Shown here piece after piece: positions 16,983-26,306 of a DNA stretch of 64,000 bases; the first letter of the stretch is position 1; the number at the start of each line of letters is the position of its first letter. Where the stretch lies: positions 248,001-312,000 of the forward strand of contig NZ_CANLBS010000004.1 of NCBI RefSeq assembly GCF_947488945.1, written 5' to 3'. The notes under the pieces are model-generated. The model had not been told where the DNA came from. It made no database searches and worked only from the letters and a program-made list of their open reading frames with translations. Position numbers and translations under genes: made by a program. Source of the stretch: an uncultured Streptomyces sp. GTDB taxonomy: Bacteria; Actinomycetota; Actinomycetes; Streptomycetales; Streptomycetaceae.

Positions 16983-17051
16983 ATGTATGGTGAAGCGTTC
17001 GTCTTCCCGTACGCCTTCCCGTCCTCTGTTCGAGCCCTCCGGAGGTTGCGC

Positions 17052-18590
17052 GTGAGCGCACAGACCGCCGCGCCCGTCGAAGCCGCGCCGATGGATCACC
17101 GTCATGTCCTGCGTGCGCTGAGCGGGTTGCTCATCGTGCTCTTCGTCGCGATGATCAGCGTCACCGTCGTCTCGGTCGCCCTGCCCCGCATCATCGGGGA
17201 ACTCAACGGCACGCAGTCGCAGTACACCTGGGTCGTCACCGCGAGCCTGCTCGCCTCCACGGCCTCCACCCCGATCTGGGGCAAGCTCGCCGACCTGTTC
17301 AGCAAGAAGCTGCTGCTCCAGATATCCATCGGTCTCTTCGTCGTCTCGTCCGTCGCCTGCGGATTCGCCCAGACCACACCCCAGTTGATCGGCTTCCGGG
17401 CCGTCCAGGGCCTCGGCATGGGCGCGCTCCAGGTGCTGGTGCAGGTGATCATCGCCGCGATGATCAGCCCCAAGGAACGCGGGCGCTACAACGGCTACCT
17501 CGGCGGCGTCATGGCCGTCGCGACCGTCGGCGGACCGCTGCTCGGCGGGTTCGTCACCGACACCTCGTGGCTCGGCTGGCGGTGGTGCTTCTTCATCGCC
17601 GTGCCCTTCACCCTCATCGCCTTCGTGATCCTCACCCGCACCCTGCACCTCGCCGAGGTCCGGCGCCCGGACACCAAGGTCGACTATCTCGGCGCCGGGC
17701 TCATCGCGGCGGGCGTCTCGCTCCTGCTGCTCTGGGTCACCTTCGTCGGCGACGAGTTCGACTGGGTCTCCTGGCAGACGCTGGTCATGGTCGCCGCGAG
17801 CGTGCTGATCCTCGCGGCCGCCGTCCTCGTCGAGGCGCGGGTCAAGGAGCCGATCGTCCCGCTGCACGTCGTGCGCCGCCGGGACCCCGCACTCGCCATC
17901 GTCGCCAGCCTCGCCGTCGGCATGGCGATGTTCGGCGGCGCGGTCTTCCTCGGCCAGTACTTCCAGATCGGCCGCGGGAACACACCGACCGAGGCCGGGC
18001 TGCTGACCATTCCGCTGATGGCGGGCGTCCTCGTCTCCTCGACCGTGGCCGGCCGGCTCGTCTCCAAGACCGGCAAGGTCAAGCCCTTCATCATCGCGGG
18101 CGTCGTCGTCCTCACCCTCGGCTTCCTGGGCCTGTCGCAGATCGACCACGAGACCGACCTGGTGCTGGTGTCGCTCGGCATGCTCGCGGTCGGCATCGGG
18201 GTCGGCATGTCGATGCAGAACCTCGTGCTGGTCCTGCAGAACACCGTCCCGCTCAGTGAACTCGGCGCCGCCAGCGGCTCGATCACCTTCTTCCGCTCCC
18301 TCGGCGGCACCATGGGCGTCTCCGTGCTCGGCGCGGTCCTCGCCCACCAGGTGTCCGTGAAGATCGCCGCCGGGCTCGCCGGACTCGGCATCGACCCGGC
18401 GAAGGCGGGCGGCGGCAGCTCCACGCTCAACGTCAAGGCGCTGCCGCCGGAGATCCAGGAGGTCGTGCGGGCCGCCTACGGCGACGCCACCGGCCACATC
18501 TTCCTGATCTCGGCCGCCATCGCCCTCGTCGGGGTCGTCGCCTCGCTCTTCCTGACCCCGACGAAACTCCGGGACAGCGTGGATCTCTGA
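17052..18590 (+). CDS. DHA2-family MFS exporter (14 TM)
   Basis: 512 residues from GTG 17052, which has GGAGG six bases upstream. Features: helix 1 LSGLLIVLFVAMISVTVVSVALPRI, WVVTASLLASTASTPIWGKLADLFSKKLLLQ (motif A variant), GFRAVQGLGMGALQVLVQVIIAAMISP, and motif C GGVMAVATVGGPLLGGFVTD with LGWRWCFFIAVPF. Relatives export actinorhodin-, tetracycline- or multidrug-type compounds. Late in the protein, TVPLSELGAASGSITFFRSLGGTMGVSVLGAVLA is the usual DHA2 end motif. Expression is presumably induced when the divergent TetR releases the dyad at 16955-16982. No biosynthetic gene is nearby, so general drug efflux is likelier than self-resistance. Confidence 0.93.
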   Translation: MSAQTAAPVEAAPMDHRHVLRALSGLLIVLFVAMISVTVVSVALPRIIGELNGTQSQYTWVVTASLLASTASTPIWGKLADLFSKKLLLQISIGLFVVSSVACGFAQTTPQLIGFRAVQGLGMGALQVLVQVIIAAMISPKERGRYNGYLGGVMAVATVGGPLLGGFVTDTSWLGWRWCFFIAVPFTLIAFVILTRTLHLAEVRRPDTKVDYLGAGLIAAGVSLLLLWVTFVGDEFDWVSWQTLVMVAASVLILAAAVLVEARVKEPIVPLHVVRRRDPALAIVASLAVGMAMFGGAVFLGQYFQIGRGNTPTEAGLLTIPLMAGVLVSSTVAGRLVSKTGKVKPFIIAGVVVLTLGFLGLSQIDHETDLVLVSLGMLAVGIGVGMSMQNLVLVLQNTVPLSELGAASGSITFFRSLGGTMGVSVLGAVLAHQVSVKIAAGLAGLGIDPAKAGGGSSTLNVKALPPEIQEVVRAAYGDATGHIFLISAAIALVGVVASLFLTPTKLRDSVDL

Positions 18591-18604
18591 CCGGCCCGGC
18601 CCCC

Positions 18605-18629
18605 GGATCCCCCGCCCCGTAGGGGATCC
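18605..18629 (+). terminator. Short hairpin after the DHA2 exporter
   Basis: GGATCCCC (18605-18612) pairs exactly with GGGGATCC (18622-18629) around a 9-nt loop, 15 bp after the exporter stop. Weak but well placed. Confidence 0.5.
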
Positions 18630-18833
18630 GTACGGGACCCCGCACGAACCGTGCTCCCGCACCGTGATGACACACCGTCACGGAGCGGGGGCACCGCCGT
18701 GTCCGGGTGCAACCGGCGGGAGGGGCCGATCGGGGCCGGTGGGAGAGGCGGCGCCGGGGTACGGGGCTGGGGTAGGGTGACGCCTCTCGACACGGGGAAC
18801 GCCCCGTGCGGACCGACCGAGGAGGTGAGACCC

Positions 18834-18893
18834 ATGACCGCTGTCGCAGGCTGGGTGCTCACCAGTGACGGACGAGGCGCCCTGCGGGCGTGA
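18834..18893 (+). CDS. 19-residue putative leader peptide ahead of the PrmC-like gene
   Basis: ATG 18834 has a strong GAGGAGGTGAG site and encodes MTAVAGWVLTSDGRGALRA. Its TGA overlaps the GTG of the downstream methyltransferase as GTGA, so ribosomes ending here could restart directly. A TAGGGT -10-like hexamer lies at about 18774. A single Trp and several Ala/Leu codons do not mark it as a classic amino-acid attenuator; a coupling cistron or small functional peptide is equally possible. No homologue can be named. Confidence 0.5.
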   Translation: MTAVAGWVLTSDGRGALRA

Positions 18894-19810
18894 GTTCGCG
18901 GAGCGCCCATCGGCTCACCGAAAGGCTCCGCTCCATGTCGGTACCTCCCTCGTTCTCCCGCGCCACCCTCGTCACCACCCTCCGCGCCGCCGGCTGCGTC
19001 TTCGCCGAGGACGAGGCCGAACTGCTGCTCTCCGCAGCCTCCTCGCCCGCCGCACTCGCCCTGATGGTCAGCCGCCGGGTCGACGGGACGCCCCTCGAAC
19101 ACGTCGTCGGCCGGGCCGAGTTCGACGGCCTGCGGATCGCGGTGGGGCCGGGCGTGTTCGTGCCCCGCCGGCGTACGGAGTTCCTCGTCCGGCAGGCCGC
19201 CGGACTCGCCGCCGCCACCGGACCCCGGCCCGCACCCGCACCCGTACACGTACCCGGACCCGTCACGGCAGGGGACGCCCCGTGCCCCGCCCCGGAACCG
19301 GGTCCCGCCCCCGTCGTCGTCGATCTCTGCTGCGGCTCCGGGGCCCTCGGCGCCGCACTCGCCGCCCGGCTCGGCCGCGTCGAACTGCACGCCGCCGACG
19401 TCGAGCCGGCCGCCGTGGAGTACGCCCGCCGCAACATCGGCGCGCGGGGCCGGGTCCATCTCGGCGACCTCTTCGACCCGCTCCCCGCCGCCCTGCGCGG
19501 CCGGGTCTCCGTGCTGCTCGCCAACGTGCCGTACGTGCCCACCGGCGACGTCCCCCTGCTGCCCGCGGAGGCCCGCGTCCACGAACCGCTCGTCGCGCTC
19601 GACGGCGGCGCCGACGGGCTCGACGTGATGCGCCGGGTCGTGGCCGGGGCACCGGACTGGCTGGCCCCCGGCGGCAGCCTGCTGATGGAGGCGGGCGCGC
19701 GCCAGGCGGAACTGGCACGGGAAACGGTGCGCGCCGCCGGGCTCGTCCCGCGCGTGGTCACCTCCGAGGAGTGGTGCGCCACCGTCGTCATCGGCACCCG
19801 GCCCGCGTGA
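18890..19810 (+). CDS. PrmC-related putative protein (glutamine-N5) methyltransferase, actinobacterial subfamily
   Basis: 306 residues from GTG 18890; ATG 18935 (MSVPPSFSRATL) is an alternative. N-terminal helical domain with DGTPLEHVVGRAEFDGLRIAVGPGVFVPRRRTEFLV, the region that binds the release factor in PrmC/HemK, then a SAM-dependent Rossmann fold: VVDLCCGSGALGAALAARL (motif I), LHAADVEPAAVEYARRN, and the catalytic loop LLANVPYVPTGD. The usual NPPY is NVPY here, a feature I recall from the actinobacteria-only subfamily TIGR03704 of unknown substrate. A 40-residue Pro/Ala/Val-rich linker is inserted before motif I. SAM is the methyl donor; the target glutamine protein is unknown. Confidence 0.87.
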   Translation: MSSRSAHRLTERLRSMSVPPSFSRATLVTTLRAAGCVFAEDEAELLLSAASSPAALALMVSRRVDGTPLEHVVGRAEFDGLRIAVGPGVFVPRRRTEFLVRQAAGLAAATGPRPAPAPVHVPGPVTAGDAPCPAPEPGPAPVVVDLCCGSGALGAALAARLGRVELHAADVEPAAVEYARRNIGARGRVHLGDLFDPLPAALRGRVSVLLANVPYVPTGDVPLLPAEARVHEPLVALDGGADGLDVMRRVVAGAPDWLAPGGSLLMEAGARQAELARETVRAAGLVPRVVTSEEWCATVVIGTRPA

Positions 19811-19931
19811 GCGCGGGTCCTGCCGTACCGAGCCGCCGCACCGCACGCCCCGCCTGCCGCTCCCGCCCCGCCTGCCGCTCCCGCCGGCCCGTCCCGCCCG
19901 CACCGCCTCCGCGCCCGGTTCGGGCGGACAC

Positions 19932-20468
19932 CTACCCGAACCGGTACCGCGTCTGCCCGAACGGGTCGCCCTTGGCGAAGCCGAAGGCGGTGCGCGGGGC
20001 CACCGCGAAGACGTCCGCGCGCCCGCTGCCGTGGTGGAAGGCGCCGTCGCGGACGTCGAAGTGCCAGTCCGGGCCGTACTTGGCGGCCCAGGCCGAGGCC
20101 AGCGTGCGCAGCCGCTCCTGGTCGGTCACCCGTTCCGCCCGGCCCTCCACCACCACGTCGACGCCGCCGTCCAGGGTGTTGGCGCCGGTGGTCAGCACCA
20201 CCTCCGGATTGGCCGCGAGGTTGCGGGCCTTGCGTTCCTGCGGGCCGGTGCAGAAGTGCAGCGCGCCGTCCGCCCAGATCCCGAGCAGCGGGGTCACGTG
20301 CGGGCGGCCCTCCGGGCGCACGGTGCTGAGCCAGTACAGCCGCGCCTCCACCAGCAGCGCGGTGATCTCCGGCCAGGGCCGGGGCTCGGCCCCCGGGGAG
20401 CTGTAGTGCGGGTCGAGCTCGGCGACGGGCAGCGTGCCCGGAGAGCCGGCGGACGTGTGGTCGGACAT
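19932..20468 (-). CDS. Pyridoxamine-5'-phosphate-oxidase-fold (FMN or F420) protein
   Basis: 178 residues from ATG 20468 with GGGAGG four bases upstream. The split-barrel fold is recognised from ITALLVEARLYWLSTVRPEGRPHVTPLLGIWADGALHFCTGPQERKARNLAANPEVVLTTG, followed by VDVVVEGRAERVTD and a C-terminal VFAVAPRTAFGFAKGDPFGQTRYRF motif. Actinobacterial relatives bind FMN or F420 and reduce small molecules or bind haem. The true substrate cannot be deduced. It is divergent from glnE, with the 14-bp repeat array in the spacer. Confidence 0.88.
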   Translation of the reverse strand: MSDHTSAGSPGTLPVAELDPHYSSPGAEPRPWPEITALLVEARLYWLSTVRPEGRPHVTPLLGIWADGALHFCTGPQERKARNLAANPEVVLTTGANTLDGGVDVVVEGRAERVTDQERLRTLASAWAAKYGPDWHFDVRDGAFHHGSGRADVFAVAPRTAFGFAKGDPFGQTRYRFG

Positions 20469-20553
20469 GGTTCCTCCCGGATACCGATCCTGGGGGCGGA
20501 CCCCGGCGTCCGTCCGGGTCGGCCCCGGACCCGCCCCGCAGTACCCGCCCCGC

Positions 20554-20637
20554 AGAACGCGTCCCGTAGAACGCATCCCGTAGGGCGAATCCAGTGGGGC
20601 ACGCCCCGGAGGACGCATCCCGTGGGGCAGGTCCCCG
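20554..20637. repeat. Degenerate 14-bp tandem repeat, about six units
   Basis: Units start at 20554, 20568, 20582, 20596, 20610 and 20624. The best-kept unit is AGAACGCATCCCGT, with copies AGAACGCGTCCCGT and AGGACGCATCCCGT. Because 14 is not a multiple of 3, it is not a coding repeat. It lies in the 378-bp spacer between the divergent PPOX and glnE genes; no other feature is seen in that spacer. Confidence 0.6.
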
Positions 20638-20846
20638 AAGGATGCCGGGCCGGAAGAGCGCCGGGCCGGACCGGGTGGTCCGCTCCCTCTCCCAGGATTC
20701 GTCATCGGTGGAGACTCCGCCCGCGTCACGAACTCATCGGCACAGGACTACGCTCGGAAAGCTGGGTCGCACGGCGCGCGGGCAGGGGGCGCGGGCGTGC
20801 GGAAAATGGCGGGGGCCGACGGGGTCGGCGGGCAGGAGAGCGCGGA

Positions 20847-23837
20847 ATGACGACGTTGCCGGGGCGCAGGAGCAGTACTTTCACCCGCCTGCTTCGGCAC
20901 GGCTTCACCGACCCCTCGGGCGCCGAACGGCTGCTGGAGCTGCCCGAGCTCTCCTCGGTGCGCTCCGACCCGGTGCTGATCGAGGCGCTCGGCGCGACCG
21001 CCGACCCCGACCTGGCGCTGGCGGGGCTCGTACGGATCGTGGAGGCGGAGGCCGAGGACCAGCGGCGCGTCCTGCTCGACACGCTGATCACCGCCAAGCC
21101 GCTCAGGGACCGGCTGCTCGGGGTCCTCGGGGCGTCCGAGGCGCTCGGCGACCACCTGGCCCGTCACCCGTACGACTGGAAGGCGCTCGTCACCTACGAG
21201 GCGGCCGACCTGCACCCCGGAGTGCCCGAGTTCGAGCGGTGTCTCGCCGAGGCGACCGACCCCGACGCGCTGCGGGTCGCCTACCGCCGCTGTCTGCTGT
21301 CGATCGCGGCCCGCGACGTCTGCGGCACCACGGGCGTCGCGGAGACCGCCGCCGAACTGGCCGACCTGGCGACCGCCACCCTGCGCGCCGCCCTCGCCAT
21401 CGCCCGTACCGCCGCCCCCGAGGACGCCGCCCGCTGCCGGCTCGCCGTCGTCGCGATGGGCAAGTGCGGCGGCCACGAGCTGAACTACGTCTCCGACGTG
21501 GACGTCATCTACGTCGCCGAGCCCGTCGGCGACACCGACGAGAACGCGGCGATGCAGGCGGCCACCCGGCTCGCCGCGCACCTGATGCGGATCTGCTCCG
21601 ACACCACCGTCGAGGGCACCATCTGGCCCGTGGACGCCAACCTGCGCCCGGAGGGCCGCAACGGGCCGCTGGTGCGCACCCTCAGCTCCCATCTCGCGTA
21701 CTACCAGCGGTGGGCGAAGACCTGGGAGTTCCAGGCGCTGCTGAAGGCCCGGCCGGTGGCGGGCGACCCCGAGCTGGGCGCCGAGTACGTCGAAGCGGTG
21801 TCGCCGCTGGTCTGGCAGGCCGCCGACCGCGACAACTTCGTGCCCGACGTGCAGAAGATGCGCCGCCGTGTCGTCGACAACATCCCCGCCGACCGGGTCG
21901 ACCGGGAGCTGAAGCTCGGTCCCGGCGGTCTGCGGGACGTCGAGTTCGCCGTCCAGCTCCTGCAACTCGTGCACGGCCGCAGTGACGCCGGCCTGCACAG
22001 CGGCACCACGCTGGAGGCGCTGCGGGCGCTCGCCGAGGGCGGTTACGTGGGCCGGGTGGACGCCGCCCAGCTCGACGAGGCGTACCGCTTCCTGCGGACC
22101 ATGGAGCACCGCATCCAGCTCTACCGGCTGCGCCGGACCCATCTGGTGCCCGACGACGAGGCCGGGCTGCGGCGCCTCGGCCGGTCGCTGGGGATGCGCA
22201 CCGAGCCGGTCGCGGAACTGACCAAGGCGTGGAAGCGGCACGCCGCCGTCGTCCGGCGGCTGCACGAGAAACTGTTCTACCGCCCGCTGCTGGACGCCGT
22301 CGCCCAGCTCGCCCCCGGCGAGTCCCGGCTCAGCGCCAAGGCGGCCGGCACCCGGCTCGAAGCCCTCGGTTACGAGGACCCGGGCGCGGCGCTGCGGCAC
22401 CTGGAGGCGCTGTCGTCGGGGGTGTCGCGCAAGGCGGCGATCCAGCGGACGCTGCTGCCGGTGCTGCTCGGCTGGTTCGCGGACTCCGCCGACCCGGACG
22501 CCGGGCTGCTCGGCTTCCGCCAGGTCTCCGACGCCCTCGGCAAGACCCCCTGGTACCTGCGGCTGCTGCGCGACGAGGGCGCCGCCGCGGAGAATCTCGC
22601 CCGGGTCCTGTCCGCCGGGCGGCTCGCCCCCGACCTGCTGATGCGGGCCCCGGAGGCGGTGTCCATCCTCGGTGACCCCGAAGGGCTCCGGCCGCGCACC
22701 CGGGAGGCCCTCGACGCCGAGGTGCTGGCCGCGGTCGGGCGCGCCGAGGACGCCGAGTCCGCGGTGGCGGTGGTGCGCGGCGTGCGCCGGCGCGAGATGT
22801 TCCGCACGGCGGCGGCCGACCTCATCGGCTCCTACGGCACCGAGGAGAGCCCCGCCGAGGCCGACCCGGGCGCCCTGGTGGACCGGGTCGGCCTCGCGCT
22901 GACCGACCTGAACGCGGCCACCATCGGCGGGGCGCTGCGCGCCGCGGTGCGGGCCCGCTGGGGCGACACGCTGCCCACCCGGTTTGCCGTCATCGGCATG
23001 GGCCGGTTCGGCGGCCGGGAGCTGGCCTACGGCTCCGACGCCGACGTCCTGTTCGTGCACCAGCCCCGCGAGGGCGTTGGCGACGAGGAGGCGTCGAAGG
23101 CGGCCAACACCGTCATCACGGAGATGCGCAGGCTGCTCCAGCTGCCCACCGCCGACCCGCCGCTGCTGATCGACGCCGACCTGCGCCCCGAGGGCAAGAG
23201 CGGCCCGCTCATCCGCACCCTGAAGTCGTACGAGGCGTACTACCGGCGCTGGTCGCTGGTCTGGGAGAGCCAGGCCCTGCTGCGCGCCGAGCCGATGGCA
23301 GGGGACGGAGAGCTGGGCCGGGCCTTCGTCGAACTGGTCGACCCGCTGCGGTACCCGGCGGAAGGGCTCGGCGAGGACGCGGTGCGGGAGATCCGCAGGC
23401 TCAAGGCCCGGATGGAGTCCGAGCGGCTGCCGCGGGGCGCCGACCCGACCCTCCACACCAAGCTGGGCCGCGGCGGCCTCAGCGACGTCGAGTGGACCGT
23501 GCAGCTGCTGCAGATGCAGCACGGCTGGGCGGAGCCGGGGCTGCGCACCACCCGCACCCGCCGGGCGCTGGCGGCGGCCGCCGCCGCGGAGCTGATCCCC
23601 ACCGAGGACGCGGCGGTCCTGGACGAGGCATGGGTGCTCGCCACCCGGGTCCGCAACGCGGTGATGCTGGTACGCGGACGTCCCGCCGACACCTTCCCGG
23701 CGGGCCCGCGGGAACTGGCCGCGGTCGCCCGCTACCTCGGCTACGAGCCGGGGCACGCCGGGGACATGCTGGACGACTACCGGCGCGTCACCCGCCGGGC
23801 GCGCGCCGTCGTGGAGGAGCACTTCTACGGAGCGTGA
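20847..23837 (+). CDS. glnE: Bifunctional glutamine synthetase adenylyltransferase/deadenylase
   Basis: 996 residues, the usual GlnE length, from ATG 20847 with GGAG nine bases upstream. Two nucleotidyltransferase domains are visible. The N-terminal one (deadenylase) has VVAMGKCGGHELNYVSDVDVIYV with Asp217/Asp219; the C-terminal one (adenylylase) has GMGRFGGRELAYGSDADVLFVH with Asp731/Asp733. Between them and at the end lie the helical regulatory regions (WAKTWEFQALLKARPVAGD, RWSLVWESQALLRAEPMAGD). GlnE adenylylates Tyr397 of GlnA when nitrogen is plentiful; the glnA product here keeps that Tyr. In most streptomycetes glnE is near glnA and glnII, as here. Confidence 0.97.
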   Translation: MTTLPGRRSSTFTRLLRHGFTDPSGAERLLELPELSSVRSDPVLIEALGATADPDLALAGLVRIVEAEAEDQRRVLLDTLITAKPLRDRLLGVLGASEALGDHLARHPYDWKALVTYEAADLHPGVPEFERCLAEATDPDALRVAYRRCLLSIAARDVCGTTGVAETAAELADLATATLRAALAIARTAAPEDAARCRLAVVAMGKCGGHELNYVSDVDVIYVAEPVGDTDENAAMQAATRLAAHLMRICSDTTVEGTIWPVDANLRPEGRNGPLVRTLSSHLAYYQRWAKTWEFQALLKARPVAGDPELGAEYVEAVSPLVWQAADRDNFVPDVQKMRRRVVDNIPADRVDRELKLGPGGLRDVEFAVQLLQLVHGRSDAGLHSGTTLEALRALAEGGYVGRVDAAQLDEAYRFLRTMEHRIQLYRLRRTHLVPDDEAGLRRLGRSLGMRTEPVAELTKAWKRHAAVVRRLHEKLFYRPLLDAVAQLAPGESRLSAKAAGTRLEALGYEDPGAALRHLEALSSGVSRKAAIQRTLLPVLLGWFADSADPDAGLLGFRQVSDALGKTPWYLRLLRDEGAAAENLARVLSAGRLAPDLLMRAPEAVSILGDPEGLRPRTREALDAEVLAAVGRAEDAESAVAVVRGVRRREMFRTAAADLIGSYGTEESPAEADPGALVDRVGLALTDLNAATIGGALRAAVRARWGDTLPTRFAVIGMGRFGGRELAYGSDADVLFVHQPREGVGDEEASKAANTVITEMRRLLQLPTADPPLLIDADLRPEGKSGPLIRTLKSYEAYYRRWSLVWESQALLRAEPMAGDGELGRAFVELVDPLRYPAEGLGEDAVREIRRLKARMESERLPRGADPTLHTKLGRGGLSDVEWTVQLLQMQHGWAEPGLRTTRTRRALAAAAAAELIPTEDAAVLDEAWVLATRVRNAVMLVRGRPADTFPAGPRELAAVARYLGYEPGHAGDMLDDYRRVTRRARAVVEEHFYGA

Positions 23838-23929
23838 GAGCGCGTCCGTGGGGCGCGAGGGGGTGTGTGCGCCGGACGGCGCGCACGGCCGGCAGGGGCG
23901 CCGGTGCGGGGTGCGGCGGGATGTGGGGC

Positions 23930-25036
23930 CTACTGCCCGCGGGCCGGCACTTCCTCCGGCCGTCCGGCAGCCGGTTCCGGCCGTCCGGCCGTCGGTGTGA
24001 CGGCCGTGCGCCCCGGCCCCGTGCCCCCGGCGTTCCCCGGCCCCGTACCCCCCGGGCCACCGTCGTGCGCCCCGTCGGCGGGCCGCGCCGGGGAGCCCCG
24101 GCGGGCAGCGGCGCGCAGCCGCGCCGCGCGTGCTCCGGCACCCGTGCGCAGCCCGTGCAGCCGGGTGCGCGTACGGGCCGCCGCCACCCGCTTCGGAAGC
24201 CGGTGCGGCAGCCTGCCGTACCAGGCGAAGGACACCGCGAAACCGAAGGCCAGGCAGGCCATGCCGCCGACGGCGTCCATCCAGAAGTGGTTGGCGGTCG
24301 ACACGATGACGACCAGGGTGGCGGCCGGGTAGAGCAGGCCCAGGATGCGGGCCCACGGCGCCGAGGCCACCGCGAAGATGATCAGCCCGCACCACAGCGA
24401 CCAGCCGATGTGCATGGACGGCATCGCCGCGTACTGGTTGGACATGTTCTTGAAGTTGCCGGAGGCCATCGAGCCCCAGGTCTGGTGGACCAGCACGGTG
24501 TCGACGAAATGGCCGCCGTTCATCAGGCGGGGCGGCGCCAGCGGGTAGAGGTAGTAACCGAGCAGGGCGACGCCGGTGGTGGCGAAGAGCACCAGACGGG
24601 CCGCCGCGTAACGGCCCGGGTGGTAGCGGAACAGCCACACCAGCACACCGATGGTGACGATGAAGTGCAGCGTCGCGTAGTAGTAGTTCATCGACACGAT
24701 GAGCCATGTCACCGAGTTGACCGCGTGGTTGACCGAGTGCTCGAACGCGGCGCCCAGCGACTTCTCCACCGACCAGATCCAGTCGGCGTTGCGCAGTGCG
24801 GCGGCTTTCTGCTCCGGTACGGCGTTGCGCACGAGCGAGTACAGCCAGTAACTGACGCCGATGAGCAGGATCTCGAACCAGAGCCGCGGACGGCCCGGCG
24901 ACCGGCGGGAGCGCCAGTGGCGCAGCCGGGCGACCGCTCCGGGCCTCGGGGCGGGGGAGCGGACGGGCTCGTCCATGATGGGTGCCGACACGGCCGTCGA
25001 GAGGCCTTCCTCTGATCTCACGTGAGCTTCACCCAT
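23930..25036 (-). CDS. PAP2-family integral membrane enzyme
   Basis: 368 residues with about six TM helices. Catalytic PAP2/inositol-phosphorylceramide-synthase motifs are SMHIGWSLWCG (first His) and TANHFWMDAVGG (second His and Asp), with helices such as LWFEILLIGVSYWLYSLV and YYATLHFIVTIGVLVWLFRY. This branch (AUR1/IPC-synthase-like, with GGHFVDTVLVHQTWGSMASGNFKNMSNQYAAMPSMH) transfers or removes phospho-head groups on lipids in the membrane. About 90 C-terminal residues are cytoplasmic, Arg/Ala/Pro-rich and probably disordered. Start ATG 25036 lacks a clear ribosome site, and internal starts near 24976 are possible. Exact lipid substrate unknown. Confidence 0.88.
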   Translation of the reverse strand: MGEAHVRSEEGLSTAVSAPIMDEPVRSPAPRPGAVARLRHWRSRRSPGRPRLWFEILLIGVSYWLYSLVRNAVPEQKAAALRNADWIWSVEKSLGAAFEHSVNHAVNSVTWLIVSMNYYYATLHFIVTIGVLVWLFRYHPGRYAAARLVLFATTGVALLGYYLYPLAPPRLMNGGHFVDTVLVHQTWGSMASGNFKNMSNQYAAMPSMHIGWSLWCGLIIFAVASAPWARILGLLYPAATLVVIVSTANHFWMDAVGGMACLAFGFAVSFAWYGRLPHRLPKRVAAARTRTRLHGLRTGAGARAARLRAAARRGSPARPADGAHDGGPGGTGPGNAGGTGPGRTAVTPTAGRPEPAAGRPEEVPARGQ

Positions 25037-25170
25037 AGGCGCAGAGTCTGCCAGATACGTCCCCCTCCGCCCGATCATCCTCCGGTGGGGTTCACGTCGC
25101 ACGTTCTGCACCTTGCGGAGGAGTCGGGGGTCATCAGGAAGGACTGGAGGTGATCGGTAGGGACCGGGGG

Positions 25171-26193
25171 TCAGGAAGGGCCGGGCGCCGCGGCGGTGGA
25201 GCCGCGCACCACCAGTTCGGGCATGAAGACGAACTCGCTGTGCGGGGCGGGCGTCCCGCCGATCTCCTCCAGCAGGGTCCGCACCGACGCCTGCCCCATC
25301 GCCGTCACCGGCTGCCGGATCGTGGTCAGCGGCGGATCGGTGAACGCTATCAGCGGCGAGTCGTCGTACCCCACCACCGACAGGTCGCCCGGCACCTGGA
25401 GGCCCTCGCGGCGGGCGGCCCTGATCGCGCCGAGCGCCATCATGTCGCTCGCGCACACCACGGCCGTGCAGCCGCGCGCCATCAGCGCGGAGGCGGCGGC
25501 CTGGCCGCCCTCCAGGGTGTAGAGGGAGTGCTGGATCAGCTCCTCCGTCTCCTCGGTGGAGAGTCCCAACTGCTCACGCATCGTGGCGTGGAAGCCCTCG
25601 ATCTTGCGGAGCACCGGCACGAACCGCTTGGGCCCGACGGCCAGCCCGATCCGGGTGTGCCCGAGCGACGCCAGGTGCGTGACCGCCAGCCGCATCGCCG
25701 CGCGGTCGTCGGGGGAGATGAACGGCGCCTGCACCTTGGCGGAGAAGCCGTTGACGAGGACGTACGGCACCCCCTGGGCGCGGAGCCGGTCGTAACGCCC
25801 CATGTCCGCCGAGGTGTCGGCGTGCAGCCCGGAGACGAAGATGATGCCGGAGACGCCGCGGTCCACGAGCATCTCGGTGAGTTCGTCCTCGGTTGAGCCG
25901 CCGGGCGTCTGGGTCGCGAGCACCGGGGTGTATCCCTGCCGGGTGAGCGCCTGACCGATCACCTGCGCGAGCGCGGGGAAGATCGGGTTCTCCAGTTCCG
26001 GCGTGATCAGCCCGACGAGACCCGCGCTGCGCCGGCGCAGTCGCACCGGGCGTTCGTAACCGAGCACGTCGAGCGCCGCGAGGACGGATTCGCGGGTGGC
26101 CGCCGCGACTCCGGGCTTGCCGTTCAGGACTCGGCTGACCGTCGCTTCACTGACCCCCGCCTGAGTTGCGATGTCGGCAAGCCGTGCGGTCAT
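25171..26193 (-). CDS. malR: LacI-family maltose regulator MalR
   Basis: 340 residues. The N-terminal LacI helix-turn-helix is TARLADIATQAGVSEATVSRVLNGKPGVAAATRESVLAALDVLGYERP, followed by a periplasmic-binding-type sensor domain (LVGLITPELENPIFPALAQVIGQALTRQGYTPVLATQ...GCTAVVCASDMMALGAIRAARREG...SVVGYDDSPLIAFTDPPLTTIRQP). It is divergent from malEFG, the arrangement known for MalR/Reg1 of streptomycetes, which represses malE and amylase genes until maltose-type sugars appear. CTTGC-type dyads in the 381-bp spacer (26307-26322 and 26471-26491) are the likely operators. A close paralogue is encoded at 31536-32582. Confidence 0.93.
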   Translation of the reverse strand: MTARLADIATQAGVSEATVSRVLNGKPGVAAATRESVLAALDVLGYERPVRLRRRSAGLVGLITPELENPIFPALAQVIGQALTRQGYTPVLATQTPGGSTEDELTEMLVDRGVSGIIFVSGLHADTSADMGRYDRLRAQGVPYVLVNGFSAKVQAPFISPDDRAAMRLAVTHLASLGHTRIGLAVGPKRFVPVLRKIEGFHATMREQLGLSTEETEELIQHSLYTLEGGQAAASALMARGCTAVVCASDMMALGAIRAARREGLQVPGDLSVVGYDDSPLIAFTDPPLTTIRQPVTAMGQASVRTLLEEIGGTPAPHSEFVFMPELVVRGSTAAAPGPS

Positions 26194-26306
26194 GGGAAAG
26201 GACTGTACCGGGCGGGTGTCGGATTGCCCACCGGATCGTGTTTTCGGCCCGGACGCCTGTTCCCGCAAGCGGCTCGCCCGGCCCGTGCGGCGCTCCCCGG
26301 CAACCT

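Noticed and set aside
20748..24707. Long minus-strand frame opposite glnE
   Set aside because: Low-complexity Arg/Gly/Leu translation and no start signals; glnE on the plus strand has full-length motifs.
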